DNA from: Planctomycetota bacterium | GTDB lineage: Bacteria; Planctomycetota; UBA8108; UBA1146; JAJFFE01 | Reading direction: 5' to 3' | Assembly: GCA_020425835.1 (NCBI GenBank) | Contig: JAGQRC010000069.1 | Location: 1-10,323 of the forward strand | Length of the DNA stretch: 10,323 nucleotides | In this document: piece after piece, positions 1 through 7,435 of the stretch | Layout of the letters: every line of letters begins with the position of its first letter | Numbering within the stretch: the first letter of the stretch is position 1 | Notes under the pieces: model-generated | What the model was told of the DNA's origin: nothing | What the model saw: only the letters and a program-made list of their open reading frames with translations | The model's database searches: none | Made by a program: the position numbers and the translations under genes

Positions 1-17
1 AAGGCTGTCATCCCAAC

Positions 18-2534
18 CTACGGGCAGGAGGCGTAGACCTGGCAGTCGACTCCGTCCAATGTTGGATCGATATCGCAATTCGGGAATGGACCAGGAGGGG
101 GAGAAGATCCCGGGACGAAGAGCCAAGTGAGCAGGTAGATCGAGTCGGAGACATCTCGGTTCCCGTCGTCATTCGTATCGCATGCGTCCGCACACGGTGG
201 TCGGCTCGTCCCCGGTATGAAGAGAGACGCCAGCGAGAACACGGCGTCGGCTACGTCAACGTTCCCGTCCGCATTGCAGTCCCCTCGCACGAAGACCTGA
301 GGCGAAACCAGGATTCTCCAGTGCACGAACTCTCCGGATAGAGCCCCAGCGTTCTGGATGCGGAGCGTCCACGCGACGTCGGCAGGAAGCCCATCGAAGA
401 CACTCAAGCCAGCCGGATCGGACGGTTCGTGAGTGCCCCAGCCGTCTTCGCTGAAGCCCTCCAGGTCATCGAGATGCCGAACAATGCGTGTTCGCCCGCT
501 TCCCGGTTCCTCGTACAGCGTTGCCGTTTGGCTCGGGTGAATCAGATCGATGGTGATGTCCCCGGCAAAGCCATGCTCCAGCACGAGCTCGACTTCGAGG
601 TCTCGGATCACCATTCCGGCGAAGTCGGGGTTCGTGGACAGATCGAAGGTGCGACTCAGGATACCCGGTGTGACTGGGTTGGGTGCAGGAGGGATGACGA
701 CGGCTGGAACCGGCGAGTCCGCCATCGCGGCCCCGTAGAGATCGTGGTAGCGGGGTTCGGCAGGGAGGACCGGCGTGACGATCGGCCGTCTCGTCGCGGT
801 GATCGATGTCGGGGTGCTCTGGTCCGATCCCGAATAGGTGATCAATGACAGTGTGTGTGCCCCCTCCGGAATGTCGTTCAGGGTGACCTGGTACATTCCA
901 GTCGCGAACGGGAGCGCTGGGCTCGTCGGCGAGCTTCCGTCGATTCGGTACTGCAGGTCCGTGTGACCTGGACCCACGTAGTAGGTCAGCTCGAAGTCCC
1001 CGTTCTCCAGCTCTTCGCCACTGATGATCGTGGCCGGGAGCACTGCGGACGAGATCTCGAGGCGCCCGTAGCCCGGGCGAGATCGTTGAGCGGAGTCCGA
1101 GCCGTGGACCTCCGCGGTGTAGACACCAGGCTCCGAGGATCCCGGGACCGTGACAGGGTTCGTCGTCGCGGCCACGGTGACCTGGCCGAGGACGACATTC
1201 ATCCCGTTGGTGATGGTGACGTCGACCGCCTGGTAGGAGACCATCGCGGGCGCACTCCAGGAGACCTCGAAATCACTAGTACCAGCGATGGGGATGATAC
1301 TGACTCCGATGGGCTCCCCGAGCGTCGAGGTGACGTCGGTGTAGCGAAGATGTCGGGCCTTGTGCCAGCGATCGCGCCAGCCGTACACGGAGAAGATGGG
1401 ATCGTCGCCTCCGAGTGGAGCGTACTGGGTGGGGATTGCCGAGTCGGTCGAGAAGAGTGTGGGTGACATTGACGGTGTCGGGCGGCCGTCCACCGTTACG
1501 ACGTACACCTCGTCGTCGAAATCCGAGAGACCGGGAGCCGAGGGATCGGTCAGTTCGATCTCGATCGTCCCGGACGTGACATCGACGAGAGCTGCCTTGC
1601 CGTCTTTTGCATCCGGATCGTCGTGGACCAGGCCGTCCGAAATCACCGCCTCGAAGCCACCGACGGGGATCAGGGTCACTTCCGGAGTTCCGCCGCCTTC
1701 GCGCCACTGACGAATCGACCCCGGCGCGCTCTCGACCGAGGTCCAGATGAGCGGCTCGCGCCTCAGTGGCTCGCAGCAGTCCTCCCCGTCGAGATTCACC
1801 TCGAGGCCCACGATGTTGTCCGCCGGGTCGAGTCCGAGCTCCGCAGCCGACTTGAAGAGAGTGATCGAAACCGCACCCGAGAGGACGCCCATGGGCTCAA
1901 CGGTTCCGACATACAGGATGTCGGCCGGGCCGAAGCTGGTTCCACTGGGGCTGGTGACGGTGCGATCGATCGAGAAGTAGATCCCGTCCGCTCCCTCCCA
2001 GGTGTGGAGGTCGAGGCCGACGACGTTGACCGGCGCACCCGCGACGGGCAGGGCGATGTTCGTGGCTCGGCGCCCGTGGGACCCCGGACCCGAGTTCGCC
2101 ATCGAAGGGTTGCGCGGTGGGTCGAGGAACTCGTAGATCGTCGAGGCCGCCCATTCGTTGGGATCGTTGGAGGCTCCCGACTTCGGGTCCCCCTCGGATG
2201 GTTCGACTTCCGCCCGGCACGGAATCGAGATCTGGAAGAAGGACTCTGGCTTCGGGTCGTAGCCTCCTCGACCCAAACCGTACGACAGGGCGTCGATGTA
2301 GACCTTCTCCCCGGCGGGGAGGAACGACTCCAACATCGTTCGAACGGCAACCAGCGTTTCGTTCCTAGCGGTTGGGTCGGTGAGGAGGTAGATCGTCCCT
2401 TGGGGATCAGGAAGCGACGCGGCACAAGGGCCCGTGGGTTGCTCGAGGATGAACGAGTACTCGTAGTGGTCGCAGAAGGCCGGCAGCGCCACGGCGAGCA
2501 CCACGAGGAGCGCGATGGGGATCCGTCGGTTCAT
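18..2534 (-). CDS. Secreted multidomain protein with P domain and C-terminal dockerin-like cassette
   Basis: An 838-residue exported protein. Residues 1-21 form a Sec signal peptide: basic MNRR, then a hydrophobic core, cut probably near PAFC. Residues about 25-400 belong to no family I can name; around 170-245 there is a beta-rich segment of the type LFKSAAELGLDPADNIVGLE, seen in other large secreted planctomycete-style proteins. Residues about 407-495 and 500-582 look like two Ig/FN3-like domains. Residues about 627-742 match a proprotein-convertase P (Homo B) domain, with the typical stretches GFAGDITIDLIHPS and WTLRIQNAG. No subtilisin catalytic domain is attached, so the P domain is probably an adhesion or structural module. 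Residues 750-838 hold two canonical EF-hand/dockerin loops (DCNADGNVDVAD and DTNDDGNRDVSD) and a Cys-rich tail ending SCP. The ATG has an AAAGGA ribosome-binding site 4 bases upstream. The gene lies 81 bases after the kinase gene and could be co-transcribed with it. The substrate or ligand is unknown. Confidence 0.85.
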   Translation of the reverse strand: MNRRIPIALLVVLAVALPAFCDHYEYSFILEQPTGPCAASLPDPQGTIYLLTDPTARNETLVAVRTMLESFLPAGEKVYIDALSYGLGRGGYDPKPESFFQISIPCRAEVEPSEGDPKSGASNDPNEWAASTIYEFLDPPRNPSMANSGPGSHGRRATNIALPVAGAPVNVVGLDLHTWEGADGIYFSIDRTVTSPSGTSFGPADILYVGTVEPMGVLSGAVSITLFKSAAELGLDPADNIVGLEVNLDGEDCCEPLRREPLIWTSVESAPGSIRQWREGGGTPEVTLIPVGGFEAVISDGLVHDDPDAKDGKAALVDVTSGTIEIELTDPSAPGLSDFDDEVYVVTVDGRPTPSMSPTLFSTDSAIPTQYAPLGGDDPIFSVYGWRDRWHKARHLRYTDVTSTLGEPIGVSIIPIAGTSDFEVSWSAPAMVSYQAVDVTITNGMNVVLGQVTVAATTNPVTVPGSSEPGVYTAEVHGSDSAQRSRPGYGRLEISSAVLPATIISGEELENGDFELTYYVGPGHTDLQYRIDGSSPTSPALPFATGMYQVTLNDIPEGAHTLSLITYSGSDQSTPTSITATRRPIVTPVLPAEPRYHDLYGAAMADSPVPAVVIPPAPNPVTPGILSRTFDLSTNPDFAGMVIRDLEVELVLEHGFAGDITIDLIHPSQTATLYEEPGSGRTRIVRHLDDLEGFSEDGWGTHEPSDPAGLSVFDGLPADVAWTLRIQNAGALSGEFVHWRILVSPQVFVRGDCNADGNVDVADAVFSLASLFIPGTSRPPCADACDTNDDGNRDVSDSIYLLTWLFVPGSSPPPGPFPNCDIDPTLDGVDCQVYASCP

Positions 2535-2538
2535 GTCT

Positions 2539-2544
2539 TCCTTT
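2539..2544 (-). promoter_or_regulatory. Ribosome binding site of the P-domain/dockerin gene
   Basis: The minus strand reads AAAGGAAGAC directly before the ATG at 2534, leaving a 4-base spacer after AAAGGA. It supports the chosen ATG, which also begins a clear signal peptide. The 81-base spacer from 2535 to 2615 holds no obvious terminator or sigma-70 promoter that I could find by eye, so read-through from the kinase gene is possible. Confidence 0.5.
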
Positions 2545-2615
2545 CAGAAGGGTTCCATACTCATGGGCGGAGAAGGGGAACGAAACGCGTAGCGAAAACC
2601 GCCTTTCTCAACCGA

Positions 2616-4877
2616 TCATCGGCGACGGTACGAGAAATGGTGGACCAGACGGAACCCGAGATAGTGTCGTACGCCGGATTCCTCGAGGCCCATACGGTAG
2701 GCCGATCGGGATCGATTCCCGGGCTGGTTCCAGCAGCCTCCGCGAGCAACGCGTTGGCCGTATTCCTCCACGAACCAGTCGAGACACCAGTCCTTCACGC
2801 ACCCCGCCATGTCCCGAACGCCGTAGACCGACTCATCGGCGGGATACCGTCCGATCTCCGGTTCCTTGGAGTCGCCGCGGTTCGAGGCCGCGGTCTGACA
2901 GAACGTCGGCTCGAAGCGCTGACCCCAAGGGTAGACCCGCCCGTCGCCGCCTCGCGCTGCCTTCTCCCATTCGAGATCGGTCGGAAGCGTGTACGCGCCG
3001 GGTCGTTCATTCTGCGCTCCGAACCACTCCGCGTACGCCATGGCGTCGCTCCAGGAGACGTTGACCACAGGATGCGACGGACCGCAACCGACGTAATGAA
3101 TCGGATGGCCGACAGGATCGATCGGGTCGGAGCACACGACGTCGAGCGGTTCCCCCGTCAGCTTGCGAGGCGCCAAGCGCAGGGCCGCCTGCGGGTCCTG
3201 ACTCTCGACGTGGCGAAGGAAGTCGAAGTACTCCTCGATCGTGACCGAGAAACGACCAATCGCGTACTCCTCGACCCAGGTCTCGGCGAAGTCGAGCGAC
3301 TCCAGAGCCGTGGGGTCACCTCCGACGATCGCCGGTCCCGGTGGAACATGGACGAACCCGGTACCGGTTTCCTCGGGAGTGCGGAAGGTCAGGTCGAGTT
3401 GAATCGTCTGGCCGCGCTGAATCCGCACCGAAGTGACGAGCGGCGGATAGGCCGGGTGCCTCAATTCGACTTGATAGGGCCCGATTGGAAGGTCGGTCCA
3501 GCGGAACGGAGTCGCGCGAAGTTCCCGAGGCTCGACCGGGACCAGCTTTCGTTCTCGCTCTGCGAGAGCGGACACCACGGCGCGCTCCGCCGGAGGATTA
3601 CTTCGGAGCTCGAGGCCGCCGACCCCCTTCCACAGACGCTCGTTCTCGGCAAGTCCGAGGGAGCCGAGCTCTCTCGCGAGGTAGCGCTGTCGGAGCCGAT
3701 CGTCCTTCCGGTCTGCCTCGTGGAGCTCCTCCACGTAGAGCTCCGAAAGTCGCAGTGCAATCTCGGGACTCTCAGGATCGAGTTGTCGCCCTTCGCGGAG
3801 GGCGAGGAGCGCCGCCGAGCGTGCTTCCACTGCGCGAGCTTCGAGCTGATCGAGCGCGTCGCGACGAGACCACTCATCGTCGGCAACGGGACCGAGGGCT
3901 CGGACCTCCTCTTCCAGCGATCGGTCTCCGAAGGTCGAGACCAACTCTCGGTTGTGCTTCACTTGGTCGAGCGCGCTTCGCGCTCGGTCGAGGCTCGCTC
4001 GCGCGGCTTTGCGTCGGCGGCGGATCTCGCGGCTTCCCTCGAGGTAGTCATCGATGCTGCTCCTCACTTCCGGCAGCGTCGGGCGCTCCTCGGGATGGAT
4101 CCTCAGGATTCGCGTGCAAATCGTCTGCAGACCCTCTGGAATCCTCAGCCACTCCTGACTCCGATCGAAGTCCGCGGATACCACGCGCAGTCGCGCTTCG
4201 GTCTCGCTACCAGGGAACGCGGACACTCCGGTGATGGCTTCATAGAGGACGACCCCCAACGAAAACACGTCACTGGCGGGGGTCAGGCCACTGCTGGCGC
4301 GAGCCTGCTCCGGTGACATGTACCGAGTGGTTCCTCCCACGCCTCCGAGCTGTGTAGTCTCAGCGCCGTCGGGAACCCTCTCGGAGACACCCCAATCCAG
4401 GAGATAGAGCTCCCCGAAAGCGCCGATCATCACGTTGGACGGCTTGAGGTCGAGGTGGAGGACGCGCTTCCGGTGCGCGAACTCGAGGGTCGCTGCCAGT
4501 TGTTGGATGACGATGAGTTTTCGTTCCAGGCTCCAGGATTCGGTCCTCAGGATCTCCTCGAGAGTCCTGCCGTCGACTCGCTGCATGACGAGGAAAGGAC
4601 GTCGACTCTCATCTTGGGCCCAGTCGTGGATCGAGGGAATGTTCGGGTGCTGGAGTTGGCAGGCGATTCGACCCTCGCGCCAGAGGTGGATCGAGTCGGG
4701 GTCTTGCCAGAAGCTGGCGTACTTCAGAGCGACGTCTCGTTGCAAGAAGTAGTCGTATCCCAGCGAGACGTTCCCCATCCCACCTCGACCGAGCGAATCT
4801 TCAGTCCTGTGGTAACGGCTGACGGGAAGCCAGTGTTGGGAGTCTTCGCCTCCGTCCGGTGGATCGATGGGATTCAA
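2616..4877 (-). CDS. Ser/Thr protein kinase fused to PEGA-like and SUMF (FGE-like) domains
   Basis: A 753-residue soluble fusion protein. Residues about 22-275 form a Hanks-type kinase with a full catalytic set: glycine loop LGRGGMGNV (29-37), K52 in VALK, alpha-C E68, catalytic loop HLDLKPSNV (D143, K145, N148), metal-binding DWG (161-163), SPE (188-190) and D203. The catalytic loop reads HLD instead of HRD, and DWG replaces DFG. Residues about 276-420 are charged and helical, followed by a PEGA-like beta domain at about 425-500. Residues about 508-750 are a SUMF/FGE-sulfatase domain (WSDAMAYAEWF, LPTDLEWEKAARGGDGRVY, YGVRDMAG, GFRLV). The paired active-site cysteines of true formylglycine-generating enzymes are absent near RGGCWNQPGNRSRSAYR, so formylglycine synthesis is unlikely. 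There is no signal peptide or membrane segment. The TTG start is chosen because GAGGAG sits 8 bases upstream and the next in-frame ATG falls inside the glycine loop. It overlaps the upstream pseudokinase gene by 4 bases (TTGA). Confidence 0.9.
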   Translation of the reverse strand: MNPIDPPDGGEDSQHWLPVSRYHRTEDSLGRGGMGNVSLGYDYFLQRDVALKYASFWQDPDSIHLWREGRIACQLQHPNIPSIHDWAQDESRRPFLVMQRVDGRTLEEILRTESWSLERKLIVIQQLAATLEFAHRKRVLHLDLKPSNVMIGAFGELYLLDWGVSERVPDGAETTQLGGVGGTTRYMSPEQARASSGLTPASDVFSLGVVLYEAITGVSAFPGSETEARLRVVSADFDRSQEWLRIPEGLQTICTRILRIHPEERPTLPEVRSSIDDYLEGSREIRRRRKAARASLDRARSALDQVKHNRELVSTFGDRSLEEEVRALGPVADDEWSRRDALDQLEARAVEARSAALLALREGRQLDPESPEIALRLSELYVEELHEADRKDDRLRQRYLARELGSLGLAENERLWKGVGGLELRSNPPAERAVVSALAERERKLVPVEPRELRATPFRWTDLPIGPYQVELRHPAYPPLVTSVRIQRGQTIQLDLTFRTPEETGTGFVHVPPGPAIVGGDPTALESLDFAETWVEEYAIGRFSVTIEEYFDFLRHVESQDPQAALRLAPRKLTGEPLDVVCSDPIDPVGHPIHYVGCGPSHPVVNVSWSDAMAYAEWFGAQNERPGAYTLPTDLEWEKAARGGDGRVYPWGQRFEPTFCQTAASNRGDSKEPEIGRYPADESVYGVRDMAGCVKDWCLDWFVEEYGQRVARGGCWNQPGNRSRSAYRMGLEESGVRHYLGFRLVHHFSYRRR

Positions 4878-7204
4878 GAGCGGTACTCCTCGAAGTGGTG
4901 ACAGAGGCGGAAGCCGTACCGATTGCTGACGTCGTTCTCAGGCGCTCCATTGCGAGATGCGCAGCGGGCGGCTCTCCGGGTTCCGCTCCAATACCCCCCG
5001 CGAAGGGATCGGCGATTCCCCAGGTACCACCCATCGCACCACTCCAGGACGCCTCCACCCATGTCGCGAACACCGTAGGGAGAGCAGTCACGCTCATGAT
5101 GGCCGACGGGATGACATCGATCCGACTCCATCGAGCACGCCTTCCCGCAACAGTACGAGGGGTCGAAGCCCCGTCCCCAAGGAAACTCCCGTCCATCGAC
5201 GCCACGTGCCGCCTTCTCCCACTCCTCGTCATTGGGTAGGCCGTAGAGAATGCCGTCCCTCCCTGAGCGCCAGGCGGAGTACTTCGTCGCATCATGGAAG
5301 GAGACACCGAACACCGGGAGGTCCCGGTACTTCTCTTCGATCGTCGATGTCGGATGCGTGAGCCACGAGTACGGCTCACCCTCCGAGTTGCGGCGTGGCA
5401 TGTGTGACAATGCCAACTCGGGATCGGTCGAGTGCAGTGAACGCAAGAACTCGACGTACTCGCCCCACGTTATCGGGTACCGTCCGATGGCGAACTCGTC
5501 GACGTATGGTGTGGTCCATTCGAAGTCGCCCGTAGAGTCCGGGTCGCCCCCCATTCTGAACGACCCGGGCGGAATCTGCACGAAACCCGGACGGAGCTCG
5601 ACCTCGGTGTGGAAGTGGCCGCGAATCACCACGTCCTCGTTCCGCGCGATGCGGACCGGCGCAACGATGTCGCGGAAGCCAGGGCGATGGAGCTGGATCT
5701 CCCAGTAGCCCATGGCTCGCGACGGCTTGTCCTCGTCGTACCTCTCCCAGTCACCTCCCACCAATCGGCCCCGCGACGGCATGAGGCGACGGATCTCTGC
5801 GCGGACCGCCGTAGGAGCGACCGCGAGGATGAGTGTTCCGGTGCCCTCGAGGCGGAGGCGAAACTCGTCGAGCTCCAAGCGAGCCAGATGCTCCCGATAG
5901 AAGGCAATCTGTCCGAGGTCCTCGAGTCGCTCCGCTTCCTGGAATCGAAGCCAGAGTCGTTCTGCGAGAGCGCGTCGGATCTCGAGATTGTCACGATCGT
6001 GGCTGTGGGACTCGAGAAGGAGCATGAGCGCGTCATCCGCCGTCTCTCGGACGCTGTTCCGTGTGCGCTCACAGTCCTCCTCCAGATGCCAGTAGCCGAG
6101 CTTGTCGGCCACCGGTGTCCAGTCCGCAGGCCGTTCTCTGTCGATCCTCTCGGCAAGATCCTCGAGCCGTCGCTCGAGCGCACGGAGCTCCTCGAGCTTC
6201 ATCTTCGCCCGCGCAAACGCCTCACTCGCGGCACGAGTTCGACTCGCACGTTCGAGCTCCCCGTCGAGCCACTCCTGGACAAGTGCGGCGAGCTCACTCG
6301 CGCTGGCGGTGGACCCTTCGGAGGACAGCGATGCACCAAGGTGCAAACTCGCACTCTGCGCGAGGGGAGCCTTGACCAATGCTGCACCCTCCAGGAGCGA
6401 GCGGAGGATCTCCCGGAGGGCGGCCTCGTCGAGAGTGATCCCCTCGGCCACGGGAACGTCCGTCGTCGAGCCGAATCCCCAGTCGACTACGAGGAGCTCC
6501 CCATGATCGCCGATGCGAATCCGGTCGTCGCCGAGTTGTCCATGAAACCGTCCCTGAGTGTGTACATACGCCACGGCTTGGCAAACCTGGCGAAACAACA
6601 CCAGCAGCGGGCGAAGTCCCCGGCCTCTCGACGGATCGAACGTGAATCTGCCCGTCGGTGGCTGAGACTGGCTGTAGAAGAATCCCCATTCGCTGAGGAC
6701 TCCCATGTCGTGGACAGCGGGGAGACTGGGGTGGCACAAGGCCGCATAGATACGCGCTTCCTCCTGGAGTCGCGCTTCGGCTTCGCGCCCCTTGGAGCAG
6801 CGTACGAGGACGGTGCGCTCGAGTACGGCGTCGTGGCAGAGCAACTCGGTCACAGGTCCACTGTGGACGACTTGGAATCTGTCGTACCTCTGATCCGGAT
6901 TCGTGAGGGGAGGGGATTCCCACGGGCGCGGCTCTCGCGGATTGACCGGCGCGGTAGGTTTCGCCCAAGTCTGGAGTCTCATCCACTCGACGGTGAGGGG
7001 GCCTACGAAGTCGCTGTACTCGCGGACGAACTCGTTGAGGAGCTCGCGGCGGTTCTCCTTTGTGGCATGTCGGAATCGTGCGCGAAACTCGGCGAGCACA
7101 CTTTCCGGACGTCGAGTTGGTTCTGAGGACATGAGACCCCATTCACTGCCTTGGGAGATTGGCGAAGCGACGTCGGCTTCGGTCCTGCGCTCTTGCCCGG
7201 TCAC
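4874..7204 (-). CDS. Pseudokinase fused to PEGA-like and SUMF (FGE-like) domains
   Basis: A 776-residue soluble paralogue of the downstream kinase with a degenerate kinase fold. After an N-terminal extension (1-105), the kinase-like part spans about 107-320. It has no glycine loop (VHSGPVTEL), R135 where the VAIK lysine should be, and HGQLGDDRI (221-229) in the catalytic loop. The gap-free alignment to the partner's HLDLKPSNV gives D to Q, K to G and N to R. DWG (241-243) is kept, but the APE motif is missing and the C-lobe is short. A charged helical stretch (320-450), a PEGA-like domain (about 455-540) and a SUMF domain (about 543-770) follow, the last with VPPG-type entry QIPPGSF, DEEWEKAARGVDGREFPWG and GFRLC. 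The catalytic Cys pair of true FGE is absent. An unusual Cys/His cluster lies at 685-707. The start is uncertain: GTG at 7204 lacks a Shine-Dalgarno, and ATG at 7132 (752 residues) is an alternative. The likely role is regulatory partner or scaffold of the active kinase. Confidence 0.85.
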   Translation of the reverse strand: MTGQERRTEADVASPISQGSEWGLMSSEPTRRPESVLAEFRARFRHATKENRRELLNEFVREYSDFVGPLTVEWMRLQTWAKPTAPVNPREPRPWESPPLTNPDQRYDRFQVVHSGPVTELLCHDAVLERTVLVRCSKGREAEARLQEEARIYAALCHPSLPAVHDMGVLSEWGFFYSQSQPPTGRFTFDPSRGRGLRPLLVLFRQVCQAVAYVHTQGRFHGQLGDDRIRIGDHGELLVVDWGFGSTTDVPVAEGITLDEAALREILRSLLEGAALVKAPLAQSASLHLGASLSSEGSTASASELAALVQEWLDGELERASRTRAASEAFARAKMKLEELRALERRLEDLAERIDRERPADWTPVADKLGYWHLEEDCERTRNSVRETADDALMLLLESHSHDRDNLEIRRALAERLWLRFQEAERLEDLGQIAFYREHLARLELDEFRLRLEGTGTLILAVAPTAVRAEIRRLMPSRGRLVGGDWERYDEDKPSRAMGYWEIQLHRPGFRDIVAPVRIARNEDVVIRGHFHTEVELRPGFVQIPPGSFRMGGDPDSTGDFEWTTPYVDEFAIGRYPITWGEYVEFLRSLHSTDPELALSHMPRRNSEGEPYSWLTHPTSTIEEKYRDLPVFGVSFHDATKYSAWRSGRDGILYGLPNDEEWEKAARGVDGREFPWGRGFDPSYCCGKACSMESDRCHPVGHHERDCSPYGVRDMGGGVLEWCDGWYLGNRRSLRGGYWSGTRRAARCASRNGAPENDVSNRYGFRLCHHFEEYRS
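4886..4891 (-). promoter_or_regulatory. Shine-Dalgarno GAGGAG for the TTG-started kinase gene
   Basis: The minus strand reads GAGGAG, then an 8-base spacer, then TTGA, in which TTG starts the kinase and TGA stops the upstream pseudokinase. The site lies inside the coding sequence for the last residues (HHFEEYRS) of the upstream protein. This fixes the kinase start at 4877 despite the rare TTG codon and implies translational coupling of the two genes. Confidence 0.75.
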
Positions 7205-7435
7205 TCATGCTCGACGACCGGGGGAGACGGCGACAGGACTTTCTCTCGGGAGTCTTGGCGCCTGGGGCTGTAATCCAAGTCGCAGGAGTCGCCTCCCCGT
7301 CGTTCTCGCCCACCCAGCAGGCGAAATCTCGGCGCGACGTGCGCAAGGCAGTTGTCATGGAAGAGCGCTGGCCGAAGTCCCGGGGATCCGAGAGGAGTCC
7401 ACCAGCCTCTTCGAAGAGCTGGAGCCATGCACATC
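7205..7435. other. Intergenic region between GH38 gene and pseudokinase gene
   Basis: A 231-base gap (303 if the pseudokinase starts at 7132). On the minus strand it can be read as a 77-codon frame from 7434 to 7201 that would end overlapping the GTG start. That frame is rich in Arg, Pro and Ser, has no ribosome-binding site and resembles no family, so I do not call it a gene. It contains one clear hairpin near the GH38 stop. I saw no convincing sigma-70 promoter, although this is where a promoter for the kinase pair would be expected. Confidence 0.5.
7402..7422 (-). terminator. Hairpin just downstream of the GH38 stop; possible terminator
   Basis: The minus strand folds into a stem with arms CCAGCTCTTC and GAAGAGGCTGG, which pair with a single bulged base. 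It contains the perfect palindrome CTCTTCGAAGAG and begins 13 bases after the GH38 stop codon. No run of T follows, so it is not a classical rho-independent terminator. It could be a transcript-end stabiliser, a weak terminator, or chance. Confidence 0.3.

Noticed and set aside
627..653. A subtilisin-like proprotein convertase call for the 838-residue protein.
   Set aside because: Only the P domain is present; no Asp/His/Ser catalytic motifs of subtilases occur upstream of it.
2619..2750. The C-terminal end of the SUMF domain as the variable region of a diversity-generating retroelement.
   Set aside because: The fold and the terminal GFRLV fit the class, and kinase-lectin fusions have been described as such targets. 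However, no reverse transcriptase or template repeat is in the window, and the codons at differing positions do not show the AAC/AAT-derived pattern ending in C or T.
1623..4316. An 897-codon open frame on the plus strand.
   Set aside because: It lies antisense to the kinase gene and to part of the P-domain gene, crossing the spacer between them. Its product is Arg-rich without recognisable domains, as expected for antisense frames in GC-rich coding DNA, while the minus-strand genes have clear domains.
5609..7126. A 505-codon open frame on the plus strand.
   Set aside because: It is antisense to the pseudokinase-SUMF gene, has no domain or ribosome-binding site, and is explained by codon bias of the real gene.
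2616..7204. The two SUMF proteins as sulfatase-maturing formylglycine-generating enzymes.
   Set aside because: The two active-site cysteines expected after the RGG motif are missing in both proteins and no sulfatase gene is present in the window.
7402..7422. A classical rho-independent terminator after the GH38 gene.
   Set aside because: The stem is good but no T-run follows it on the minus strand, so it is listed only as a hairpin with low confidence.
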